From JADCCX01 sp051649305 (GTDB taxonomy: Bacteria > Pseudomonadota > Alphaproteobacteria > Rhizobiales > Beijerinckiaceae), in assembly GCA_051649305.1 (NCBI GenBank), contig JBOFGV010000095.1, positions 1 to 64,000 of the forward strand: DNA of 64,000 nucleotides, read 5' to 3'. Of this stretch, positions 42,696 through 50,353 are shown piece by piece; positions within the stretch are counted from its first letter, which is position 1; each line of letters opens with the position of its first letter. The notes below the pieces were generated by a model that saw only the letters and a list, made by a program, of their open reading frames with translations, was not told where the DNA came from and did not search any database. The position numbers and the translations under genes are program-made.

Positions 42696-43643
42696 TTAGA
42701 AAGACGCCCGCTTCCGCTCGATCGCATCCCAGATCGGCACAGCAAGATCAGGCCCACCAAGCCGCTTGATGGCGCGGATGCCGGTGGGTGATGTGACGTT
42801 GATTTCGGTCAGGTTCCCCGCAATCACGTCAATGCCGGTGAACAGCAGGCCGCGCTCCTTCAGCGTTGGCCCGATGCGGTCGCAGATTTCCTTCTCGCGT
42901 GGCGAGAGCTGCGTGGTTTCAGCAGCCCCTCCCCGCACAAGGTTGGAGCGGATATCGCCGGGCAATGGCACGCGGTTGACCGCACCCATGGCGACACCGT
43001 CAACCAGAATGATGCGCTTGTCGCCGTCCACCACCTCAGGCAGGAACCGCTGGATCACCCATGGCTCCCGCGAGACAGCTGTGAACATGTCAAACAGCGA
43101 GCCGAAGTTCGGATCATCGCCTGCCACCTTGAAGACGCCCGCACCGCCATTACCATAAAGCGGCTTCATCACCACCGCGCCATGCTGCTTGCGGAAGTCC
43201 TGGATCATTTCCTTGTCGCGCGTGATGAGTGTTGGCGGCATCAAGTCGGGAAACAGCGTGACCATGATCTTTTCAGGCGCATTGCGCACATGGGCAGGGT
43301 CATTCACCACCAGCGTTTTGGGGTGGATGCGCTCCAGAAAATGCGTGGCGGTAATATAGGACATGTCAAACGGCGGGTCCTGCCGCATCAGCACGACATC
43401 GATGCCGTCAAAGCCGCGCACTGCCATTTCGCCAACAGTGACATGATCCCCCTCGACATCGCGCACCGTGATGGGTGCCATGCGGGCCATCACAGCGCCA
43501 TCGCGCATGGCCAAACTGTCCGCCGTGTAAAACAGAAGTTTGTGCCCGCGCGCCTGCGCCTCCAGCAGCAGCGCAAAGGTGGAATCCCCCTTGATCTTGA
43601 TGGCGGTGATGGGGTCCATCTGGACGGCAACGGTCAGTGGCAT
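42696..43643 (-). CDS. gshB: Glutathione synthetase
   Basis: 315 residues of the ATP-grasp glutathione synthase family. It begins VAVQMDPITAIKIKGDSTFA, the classical GshB start, has VVMKPLYGNGGAGVFKV as the ATP loop and ends with EINVTSPTGIRAIKRLGG, the metal and product region. It adds glycine to gamma-glutamylcysteine. In many alphaproteobacteria gshB directly follows yraN; here it is 6.3 kb away, with its 5' end duplicated at 46902-46991. Confidence 0.95.
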   Translation of the reverse strand: MPLTVAVQMDPITAIKIKGDSTFALLLEAQARGHKLLFYTADSLAMRDGAVMARMAPITVRDVEGDHVTVGEMAVRGFDGIDVVLMRQDPPFDMSYITATHFLERIHPKTLVVNDPAHVRNAPEKIMVTLFPDLMPPTLITRDKEMIQDFRKQHGAVVMKPLYGNGGAGVFKVAGDDPNFGSLFDMFTAVSREPWVIQRFLPEVVDGDKRIILVDGVAMGAVNRVPLPGDIRSNLVRGGAAETTQLSPREKEICDRIGPTLKERGLLFTGIDVIAGNLTEINVTSPTGIRAIKRLGGPDLAVPIWDAIERKRASF

Positions 43644-43700
43644 GGGGCTCTCTCTGTTTGAACCAGATGTGGGGATGTATGGGGGTGGACGTCAAGGTGG
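43573..43700. repeat. Direct repeat copy A (5' end of gshB plus leader)
   Basis: This stretch matches 46921-47050 in the same orientation, 3348 bases apart. Within the coding part, 67 of 71 bases agree by eye. Beyond the start codon the leaders remain similar (CTCTCTCT, CAGATGTGGGG, GGGGGTGGACGT-like). It marks the left boundary of the secreted-protein cluster. Confidence 0.85.
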
Positions 43701-43830
43701 GAGTGTGGCAATCCGTCTCGCCCTTGCCACAGGCAAATGTGTTCATATTGTGTTAATATTAGTTTACATCTAAATGGTAAAAAGCAATCATGTGATTGTC
43801 TGACGTTTATTTTTTTTAAAGGTATGTTCC

Positions 43831-44292
43831 ATGTTGTATTTTCAAAACAAATTTCATTCGCAGGCAAAATCATTGGCTGTAGGAATATTGATGACGACCT
43901 GTTGCTCAAGTATTGCGCAGGCACAATCTGTGGTTGCATGTCCAGAACGCGTTAGAACAACTGAAGCAACTCTTGCACAACCAGCTAAAGCGACGGGCTT
44001 CACGTCCATCCTCGGTGATGAGGCTTCCCAGAGCTTTTTGCAGGATGTTGCCGTTTTCAGCGGCCCCGGTGAAGGTGCTTCCGTAAAAGGCACGGCAAAA
44101 GGTCCCAAGCGGCTTGAATGGACCTTTGATGGACAGGCAGACGTGTCAGTCGCCTGCGTCTTTGAAGGCGGCGTGACGCTGATGCGCTCGGTCGGCAAGG
44201 TCAAGACCTGTGCGGCGACCATCAACCGCAGCAGGGGCAACAAAGATGCCATGGGCCACGGCATGGAGTCCGCATCGTTTTCCTGCCGTTGA
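43831..44292 (+). CDS. Small secreted protein resembling the STY0301 family
   Basis: 153 residues. The signal sequence runs to about residue 32 (CCSSIAQAQ), then the mature protein starts VVACPERVRTTEATL, with a conserved CP pair, and later LEWTFDGQADVSVACVFEGG and KTCAATI. A start with CP, a late C-x-[YF]-EGG and a terminal cysteine resembles STY0301-type proteins, known only as secreted proteins of unknown role. AAGG lies eight bases upstream of the ATG. The upstream 90 bases are AT-rich. Confidence 0.6.
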   Translation: MLYFQNKFHSQAKSLAVGILMTTCCSSIAQAQSVVACPERVRTTEATLAQPAKATGFTSILGDEASQSFLQDVAVFSGPGEGASVKGTAKGPKRLEWTFDGQADVSVACVFEGGVTLMRSVGKVKTCAATINRSRGNKDAMGHGMESASFSCR

Positions 44293-44355
44293 TGATTCTG
44301 TTTCCCGGATAACCATTTCCTGTTTTCTCATCCCTCATTTGCAGAGCCAAACATC

Positions 44356-44874
44356 ATGAAACATCAAGGAATTTCCTGCGCCCTCCTCGCCTTGGTTGCA
44401 CTAACACCCGTGTCTGCATCAGCGCAGACGCCGCCAGCAGCGAAGGCCGGAAGCGTAACCTGTCCGGCAACACTGGAGATTACCTACAAGAAAATCGATC
44501 GCCTGCCGTTTGACGGCAAGGAATTCGACATCGCGGGGTTCACGCAGCGTTTTGCACCCGTAAACGCACGCTTGATCGGTGCGCTGGTCGCGCCGGAGGC
44601 CACCATGAAGGACAGCCGCACCAGCGACATGCCAGACAATGCTGATACCGCAAAACCTGGTCAGCCCCTGATCTACACGGTCTGGTCCAAAGATGAAAAA
44701 GCGCCTGCCTATGCTGCCTTTGCGCGCTGTGAATATGAAGGCGGATATCTGTTGCAGCAGGCCCTGCCTGCAACCACACGCAGCTGCGCAGTGGCGACGG
44801 TTAATCGCAAGCCTGCGGCAACCGACACAAGCACGCGTGAATACCACACAAGCGCTGTCATCACCTGCCAGTAA
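44356..44874 (+). CDS. Small secreted protein resembling the STY0301 family (paralogue)
   Basis: 172 residues with signal peptide MKHQGISCALLALVALTPVS cleaved near ASAQ. The mature part has SVTCPATLEITYK, the CP pair near residue 36, then FARCEYEGGYLLQQALPATT and SCAVATVNR. The pattern C-P...C-x-YEGG...L-P...C matches the neighbour at 43831-44292 and STY0301-like proteins. The function is unknown. Confidence 0.6.
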   Translation: MKHQGISCALLALVALTPVSASAQTPPAAKAGSVTCPATLEITYKKIDRLPFDGKEFDIAGFTQRFAPVNARLIGALVAPEATMKDSRTSDMPDNADTAKPGQPLIYTVWSKDEKAPAYAAFARCEYEGGYLLQQALPATTRSCAVATVNRKPAATDTSTREYHTSAVITCQ

Positions 44875-44902
44875 GCCGCAGTTTAAATTTGGGGGGCACG
44901 AG

Positions 44903-45556
44903 ATGAACACGGCTTTAAAAGTCAAAGGTGTAGCGCTGGCACTGGGGCTGACCGCCTGCTTGTTGGCAACAGATGCAACCGTCACTTCGGCGGCTGCACA
45001 ACCCCGTGACCGCTGCCACGACTATGCGAATGAACTGGTATCGCTCAGTCAGCGGGCCAAACAGTTGCAATGCGCTGAGTGGAAGAAGTATCTCAGCCGC
45101 AATGGCAGTTACGATCAGCATTACAGTTGGTGCCAGAAAGTCTCGCCCTCTGCGTCACAAAACTCACTCAATGTCCATAACAGCGACTTCCAGCGTTGCC
45201 AGTTCCAGGCCAGCGGAAGCCCTGCGGCCCAGCCAGCGCGTCCGACACCTCCGCCGGTACGGGCGGCTGCGAAACTGCCCGATGGACCGGGATGTCCCAA
45301 GCCCGGATCTGTGCGATCCCAGAAAACCAATCAGCCAGCGACCATTCAGATTGTGAACAGCTCGTTCGAGACACTCAAGATCTACTGGTTGAACAACAGT
45401 GGTCAAATGGTCTTCCAACGAGAGTTGAAGCATGGGCAGAGCTATAAGCAAAACACCCAGATGCGGAATTTTTGGCTTGCAGCTTCTGCCAACGGAGGTT
45501 GCTTCGAGCCGTATGAGCCCGAGATTGCCGGTGCGAACCGTATGGAAATACGTTGA
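44903..45556 (+). CDS. Secreted Cys-module protein with VHL beta-domain-like C-terminus
   Basis: 217 residues. After a signal peptide (cleaved near residue 31) comes a module with cysteines at 38, 57, 77 and 99, including RDRCHDYANEL and SWCQKVSP. A Pro/Ala linker (ASGSPAAQPARPTPPP) leads to residues 143-205, ATIQIVNSSFETLKIYWLNN with a later NFWLAASANGGC, which resembles the VHL beta domain. GGGGGG lies six bases before the ATG. It is the first of three tandem paralogues sharing the N-terminal module. I do not recognise a described family for the module. Confidence 0.75.
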   Translation: MNTALKVKGVALALGLTACLLATDATVTSAAAQPRDRCHDYANELVSLSQRAKQLQCAEWKKYLSRNGSYDQHYSWCQKVSPSASQNSLNVHNSDFQRCQFQASGSPAAQPARPTPPPVRAAAKLPDGPGCPKPGSVRSQKTNQPATIQIVNSSFETLKIYWLNNSGQMVFQRELKHGQSYKQNTQMRNFWLAASANGGCFEPYEPEIAGANRMEIR

Positions 45557-45573
45557 AAGGAAGTGATGATTTT

Positions 45574-46230
45574 ATGAGTATTTTCACCTTGCAAAACGGC
45601 ACATCCGCAGCCGTGGGTCTTGTGGCTTTGACGCTGTTGGTCAGCATGCCCGTGACGTCAGCTCAGGCGCAAGCCCGTGATCGCTGCAATGATTATGCAA
45701 ACGAGATGATCTCGATGGACCAGCGCGCACGGCAGATGCAATGCCGGACCTGGAACAAACCTAGATATACCTATCAGGGTTTTTATAATGTCTGTCAGAG
45801 GAGCTCTGCTTCAAAGACGCAAGATTTCATCAACCAGTGGGGCAGTGACTTACAGCGTTGCTCGTTTGCGGCGAGCGGCAGCCCGGCGGCCCAACCTCAG
45901 CGGCCACCAGCACGTCCAGCGGGCGCCACCTTGCAATCGGGCAACTACGCGATGATGGCAGGCACCTTTCCCGCTACGGTGACCCTGAATGTTCAAGGCA
46001 CTGCTTTCAGCGGCCAGTCGTCATGGACGTGCTGCCCGGGACGACGGGTCGATCCTATCGTGCAAGGTCGTATTGCCAACGGTCGGGTCTCATTCGTTCG
46101 GGTCTGCACCGGTCAAGGCTGGCCCGGCGCATGTCGCCAGACCTACACCGGGGTTATCTCGGGAAATTCCGCCAGTGGCACATGGTCCGGAACCGGCGGC
46201 TCCGGTCGCTGGAGCATGACCCGGCGCTGA
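45574..46230 (+). CDS. Secreted Cys-module protein with beta-rich Cys C-terminus
   Basis: 218 residues. A signal peptide (residues 1-33, ending SAQAQA) precedes the shared module, cysteines 38, 57, 74 and 96, beginning RDRCNDYANEMISMDQRARQ. A linker (SGSPAAQPQRPPARP) leads to a different C-terminal domain, about 117-218, with a Cys-Cys pair at 153-154, cysteines 178 and 187, and a GTWSGTGGSGRWSMTR ending typical of small beta-meander domains. The ATG at 45574 is 17 bases past the previous stop. The function is unknown. Confidence 0.72.
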   Translation: MSIFTLQNGTSAAVGLVALTLLVSMPVTSAQAQARDRCNDYANEMISMDQRARQMQCRTWNKPRYTYQGFYNVCQRSSASKTQDFINQWGSDLQRCSFAASGSPAAQPQRPPARPAGATLQSGNYAMMAGTFPATVTLNVQGTAFSGQSSWTCCPGRRVDPIVQGRIANGRVSFVRVCTGQGWPGACRQTYTGVISGNSASGTWSGTGGSGRWSMTRR

Positions 46231-46278
46231 GTGGCGCTGAAGTTTCAGTCAACTTTTAATTTGGGAAGGAAATTCGGA

Positions 46279-46899
46279 ATGAGAAAGTGTTTTTCGGTTA
46301 CTGGTCTGCCGCTCGCCTTTGGGGTCGCGACAATTTTACTGACAGCTGGGTCAATGGTCTCTCCCGCGCAAGCACAACCCCGTGATCGCTGCAATGACTA
46401 TGCAAACGAGATGATCTCTATGGACCAGCGTGCGCGGCAGGCACGCTGCAATGGCTGGAAAAGCCATTCCAACTACCAGAATCACTACAAGTGGTGTCAG
46501 GGTAAGTCACCTTCCGCCGCACAGACTGCACTGTCAGCATGGGGCACCCGTCTTCAGGGTTGCCAGTTCGCCGCAAGCGGAAGCCCGGCCGCGCAAGGAC
46601 AGGTCGGTCGACCCGTGGCCGCCGCGCGGCCGGCACCTGCTGGCGATGCAAGCCGTCGTCGGGTCTGCACGAGCTTTGGATTGGCGGCGGCGACCTATGA
46701 GCGCAACGCCATGGCTCAGGGCTGCAGGATACAGGGGGCCAACCACACCCAGTTCAACGGCAATCAGGGCGCAGCATTCAACTGGTGCATGGGTACGTCG
46801 GATGCGTCCTTCCGCGGCCGCTCGCCACAGGCAGCTGGTCACAAGGCCGCTCTGGAGCGCCACTGCGGCACACAGCTGCGCAGGCCTGTCAGATTGTAG
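46279..46899 (+). CDS. Secreted protein with two tandem Cys modules
   Basis: 206 residues from ATG 46279, with AAGGA eight bases upstream. A signal peptide (to about residue 32) is followed by module one with cysteines 38, 57, 73 and 95 and the same RDRCNDYANEMISMDQRARQ as its neighbour. After the linker GSPAAQGQVGRPVAAARPAP comes a second, diverged module with cysteines 130, 149, 170 and 196, which keeps the 18-residue first spacing and a WC pair. It is the third paralogue. The function is unknown. Confidence 0.72.
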   Translation: MRKCFSVTGLPLAFGVATILLTAGSMVSPAQAQPRDRCNDYANEMISMDQRARQARCNGWKSHSNYQNHYKWCQGKSPSAAQTALSAWGTRLQGCQFAASGSPAAQGQVGRPVAAARPAPAGDASRRRVCTSFGLAAATYERNAMAQGCRIQGANHTQFNGNQGAAFNWCMGTSDASFRGRSPQAAGHKAALERHCGTQLRRPVRL

Positions 46900-47209
46900 T
46901 TTTAGCGAAGACTGCCAACGGCAAAGGTGGAATCCCGCTTGATCTTGATGGCGGTGATGGGGTCCATCTGGACAGCAACAGTCAGCGGCATGGGCTCTCT
47001 CTCTTTGCATCAGATGTGGGGGTGCAAAGGGGGGACGTGAAGATGGGAAAGCGAAAGCTTGCTGCCGGGCAGTACCCCACGGAATAGCAGGCTCATGCTG
47101 CGGCGCGGATACAGTGCCGGCAAACTGACATAAAAAATTTACAATATCAGGGAATATACTTAGCCGACGTGCGTTTTCCTTCTGAGACCAACCTTCAGAG
47201 GAGAAGACA
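46900..47209. other. Intergenic region with the gshB remnant
   Basis: Apart from the gshB remnant and its duplicated leader (to about 47050), this stretch contains an AT-richer segment near 47130-47165 that probably holds the promoter of the glycerate kinase gene. I see no other gene or clear terminator. Confidence 0.5.
46902..46991 (-). pseudogene. gshB: 5' remnant of gshB (direct repeat copy B)
   Basis: From ATG 46991 the minus strand encodes MPLTVAVQMDPITAIKIK, then RDSTFA, identical to the intact GshB start except Gly19 to Arg, then diverges to VGSLR and a TAA stop. Only 24 residues remain. The leader to about 47050 also resembles the leader of intact gshB. It has no chance of making an enzyme. 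Confidence 0.9.
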
Positions 47210-48376
47210 ATGCCCTTGACAGTCCTTATTGCGCCGTCCGGCTTCAAAGAGAGCCTCGACGTCACAAGTGTCACCGAAGCCATCAGCGCAGGCATTCTGT
47301 GCGCCCGGAATGATCTTCGTATTCTCAAGGCCCCTATGGTCGATGGCGGCGAGGGTTTCACGAAGGCGCTTGTTGAAGCCACCCGTGGTGTTATTCGTCC
47401 GGTTAAGGTCACCGGCCCGGTTGGCCAGAAAGTTGATGCATTTATCGGCGTTATGGGCGGTCGCGGTCCAAAGACGGTTGTGCTGGAAATGGCTGCGGCC
47501 GCAGGCCTTTCGCTCGTTCCCCGGGATCAACGTGATCCGACAGCAACAACCAGTTTTGGTGTCGGCGAACTGATCAAGGCCGCTCTCGACCTCAATCCTG
47601 CACGCATCCTCATCGGCTGCGGCGACAGCGGGATCAATGATGGTGGAATCGGCATGGCGCAGGCGCTGGGCGTCAGGCTTCTTGATGCCAAGGGCAACGA
47701 TGTTGGCTTTGGTGGTCAACACTGTGAAGCGATTGCCCATATTGATATGTCGGGAAGAGATCCCCGCCTTGACCGGGTAAAAATCGATGCAGCAGTCAAC
47801 TGGCACAACCAGTTGCTTGGTCCCAAAGGGGTGGCGCGGGTCTTTGCACCACAGAAAGGCGCAACACCCGATCAGGTGATCATGCTTGAGCGCGGACTTG
47901 AAAACTATGCCCGTCTTCTCCGGAAGGTCACAAAAAGGGATATTGGGTCCTTGCCCGGTGCCGGTGCTTCCGGTGGGTTGGGTGCTGGCCTTGCAGCCTT
48001 TGCCGGAGCGACGCTGCATCCGCGGTTTGATATCGTCATGGATTATCTCGACTTCGACCGCCTTCTGGGACAGGCCGATCTCGTCATCACTGCCGAAGGC
48101 AGCCTTGACGGACAGACACCGCGCGGAAAAATCCCGGCGGAAGTCGGACGGAGAGCCAGAGATGCAGGCATCCCGGTAATCGCTCTCGCGGGGACAATCG
48201 GCAAAGGTGTTCGTGATAATTTCGATCACGGAATTGATGCCTTCGCATCGATCATCAAGCGCCCCTGCACCTTGCTGGAGGCAATCGAAAAAGCCGACAA
48301 GCTTTTGACCCGGGCTGCCGAAGATGCCTTCCGTATGGTCATGATTGGCACAAGACTTCAGCAAGCGGCACGCTGA
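47210..48376 (+). CDS. Glycerate 2-kinase (GarK/GlxK family)
   Basis: 388 residues. LIAPSGFKESLDVTSVTEAI and PMVDGGEGFTKAL are the N-terminal substrate-binding motifs, GCGDSGINDGGIGMAQALG the central glycine-rich motif, LPGAGASGGLGAGL and AEGSLDGQTPRGK the late ones. The enzyme phosphorylates D-glycerate to 2-phosphoglycerate. GAGGAG precedes the ATG. The transporter gene follows directly, which suggests uptake and use of glycerate or a precursor such as tartrate. Confidence 0.92.
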   Translation: MPLTVLIAPSGFKESLDVTSVTEAISAGILCARNDLRILKAPMVDGGEGFTKALVEATRGVIRPVKVTGPVGQKVDAFIGVMGGRGPKTVVLEMAAAAGLSLVPRDQRDPTATTSFGVGELIKAALDLNPARILIGCGDSGINDGGIGMAQALGVRLLDAKGNDVGFGGQHCEAIAHIDMSGRDPRLDRVKIDAAVNWHNQLLGPKGVARVFAPQKGATPDQVIMLERGLENYARLLRKVTKRDIGSLPGAGASGGLGAGLAAFAGATLHPRFDIVMDYLDFDRLLGQADLVITAEGSLDGQTPRGKIPAEVGRRARDAGIPVIALAGTIGKGVRDNFDHGIDAFASIIKRPCTLLEAIEKADKLLTRAAEDAFRMVMIGTRLQQAAR

Positions 48377-48387
48377 CAACAGGTATC

Positions 48388-48421
48388 ACCGGGCAACTCT
48401 GGCCAAGGCCTGTTGCCCGGT
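48388..48421. promoter_or_regulatory. Stem-loop between glycerate kinase and transporter genes
   Basis: ACCGGGCAAC (48388-48397) and GTTGCCCGGT (48412-48421) form a perfect ten-base stem with a 14-base loop. No T-run follows. It may partly terminate transcription or stabilise the upstream mRNA. Confidence 0.5.
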
Positions 48422-48466
48422 TGATCGTCTGCAGACAGCCATTATTCCAGTAGAGAGGTCTTCAAA

Positions 48467-49924
48467 ATGAGCACCGCAAATCCATTTCAGACAGAAATTG
48501 CAACACCTCGATGGGATGTCAGGAAGCTCGACTACAAGACCTCATTTCGCTGGGTGTTTCTGTTCGCAGCCTGGGTGTGGTTCCCGATTTTCATCGCTAT
48601 ATCGCCCATGGCGCTCTCATCAGAGGGGCGATGGGTTCTGGTCATTCTGGTCGGCGCAATTGCCGGATGGATCGGCTCGAAGATCAATGACACGCTCATC
48701 GCAGCTGTTGCAGGCTTTGCACTTGTTCTCTCCAAAGCGATGCCAGCGCGTGATCTGAAAGCTTCTATGGGAGCTGACATCATCTGGCTCATGGTTGCGG
48801 CTTTCATCCTGGCCTTCGCCCTGAAGGAAACCGGAGTAGTACAGAAGAGCGCCAGCCTTTTGTTCAGCCGCACAAATCGCTTCAGGGTCTTGATGCACGG
48901 CCTGACTTTTATCATCTTTTTGACGGCCTTCATGATCCCGTCAACATCCGCACGCGCGGCCCTGTTTCTGCCGGTGTATCAGTTGATTGCAACCCACCTG
49001 ACCGACAATCAGAAAAAGATGCTTGCACTCGTCATTCCGACAGCTGTTCTTCTGACGGCGGTTGGCTCTGTCACAGGTGCGGGAGCGCATCTTGCAGCTA
49101 TCGAATTTCTGAAGTCCCTCGGGCATGCCGCTCCCGGCTTTGGCAGCTGGATGTTGTTGATGGCACCGGCTGCCATACTGAGCGCCCATATCGCGACAGA
49201 GGTCATTCTTCGCCTGTTTGCGACCTCTGACGACCATACAGTGCATCTTTCGCTGGACGCGCTGAAACAAGGCAAGGACCATTCTGGTCGCTGGCCGGTG
49301 CTTGGAATTCTGTTTGCAGTGCTTGTGGGCTGGATGTCAGAGCCTGTGCACGGCCTTTCTGCGGCTGATATCGCCTGGCTTGGTGTGATTGCTTTGCTGC
49401 TGGCACTCCCCAAGCACTTCAACTTCAAAGCAGTGCTCAAATCTGTCGAGTGGGAGCTTATCCTCTTTCTGGCGCTCACGCTTGCGCTGGGTCGGGCCAT
49501 TGCCCAAACGGACCTTGATGAATGGTGCGTGGCGTTGCTTCGGCAGGCGACAGACGGGCGCATGGTTTCAGGATCAATCGGCTTCATGTGCGTGATCATT
49601 GTGGTCAGCCTGCTTGCCCATCTGGTGATCACATCAAGGACCGCGCGTGTCACCGTTCTGGTACCGGCGCTGGTGCTCCCGGCGCAGGCTTTCGGTCTTG
49701 ATCCGATGATTACGGCGCTGACCATCGTCATGGCCACTGGCTTCTGCCAGACCCTGCCCGCCAGCGCGAAGCCGGTGGCGTTGTTCTCAGGTCTTGAGCC
49801 ACAGCCCTACTCGCCAGCCGACCTTGCCTGTGCCTCCGGCATCCTCTTCCCGATCATGGCAATTTTGCTGGCTGTCATGGCTGGTGGCTACTGGCCTTTG
49901 CTCAAGGTGTGGCTGGTGCGGTGA
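48467..49924 (+). CDS. DASS/SLC13-type anion:sodium symporter
   Basis: 485 residues with about 11-12 membrane helices. MIPSTSARAALFLP and LPASAKPVALFSG correspond to the two substrate/sodium motifs of the divalent anion symporter family. VILVGAIAGWIGSKINDTL and IIWLMVAAFILAFALKETGV match the N-terminal half. The likely substrate is a small carboxylate; the upstream glycerate kinase favours glycerate, tartrate or tartronate (inference). GAGAGG precedes the ATG. Confidence 0.87.
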   Translation: MSTANPFQTEIATPRWDVRKLDYKTSFRWVFLFAAWVWFPIFIAISPMALSSEGRWVLVILVGAIAGWIGSKINDTLIAAVAGFALVLSKAMPARDLKASMGADIIWLMVAAFILAFALKETGVVQKSASLLFSRTNRFRVLMHGLTFIIFLTAFMIPSTSARAALFLPVYQLIATHLTDNQKKMLALVIPTAVLLTAVGSVTGAGAHLAAIEFLKSLGHAAPGFGSWMLLMAPAAILSAHIATEVILRLFATSDDHTVHLSLDALKQGKDHSGRWPVLGILFAVLVGWMSEPVHGLSAADIAWLGVIALLLALPKHFNFKAVLKSVEWELILFLALTLALGRAIAQTDLDEWCVALLRQATDGRMVSGSIGFMCVIIVVSLLAHLVITSRTARVTVLVPALVLPAQAFGLDPMITALTIVMATGFCQTLPASAKPVALFSGLEPQPYSPADLACASGILFPIMAILLAVMAGGYWPLLKVWLVR

Positions 49925-49971
49925 TTGAACCATCCATGTTTGCCGCGAAAAGCAAACACACACTCCCCTGC

Positions 49972-50343
49972 TCACCCCAGTTCCCCCGCATTCACCACAT
50001 GGCGCGGCCACTTCCACGGCGCAACCAACACCAGGTCACAGCGGAAAGTGTAGCTGTCATCCAGTTGCCGCTCGGCACGGAAGCGGTTGAGCGCTGCTCC
50101 GAGACGACGGATTTTGTCTGGCGTTATGGACATCGCGGCCGCATCCAGCGTGCTGCGGGCTTTCACCTCCACCAGCACTACCGTCTTGCCGCGCTGCATG
50201 ATGAGGTCCACCTCACCCGCTTGCGAGAGATATCGACGCGCCATCGGCCAGTAACCCTTAGCCATGAGGTAGACGAGCGCCACACGCTCGGCATCCGCGC
50301 CTTGCAGGTTGGCGACGCTGCGTTTTCTATCCTCGCCTCTCAC
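49972..50343 (-). CDS. yraN: YraN family (UPF0102) nuclease-like protein
   Basis: About 123 residues from GTG 50343 with AGG six bases upstream, 10 bases after the rsmI stop; the family is about 120 residues long. It contains GADAERVALVYLMAKGYWPM, then GEVDLIMQRGKTVVLVEVKAR, which has the restriction-endonuclease-like D...ExK arrangement. The biochemical role is not established. It follows rsmI, as in most proteobacteria, but gshB does not follow it here. Confidence 0.9.
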   Translation of the reverse strand: MRGEDRKRSVANLQGADAERVALVYLMAKGYWPMARRYLSQAGEVDLIMQRGKTVVLVEVKARSTLDAAAMSITPDKIRRLGAALNRFRAERQLDDSYTFRCDLVLVAPWKWPRHVVNAGELG

Positions 50344-50353
50344 TTGCGGCCTG

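Noticed and set aside
44693..44902. Longer version of the first Cys-module protein
   Set aside because: It overlaps the upstream gene in another frame and hides the signal peptide. ATG 44903 has a strong GGGGGG Shine-Dalgarno.
43573..47050. Insertion sequence or integron as the cause of the direct repeat
   Set aside because: I looked for a transposase, integrase, terminal inverted repeats and a tRNA target and found none. The repeat is a piece of gshB, not a mobile-element end.
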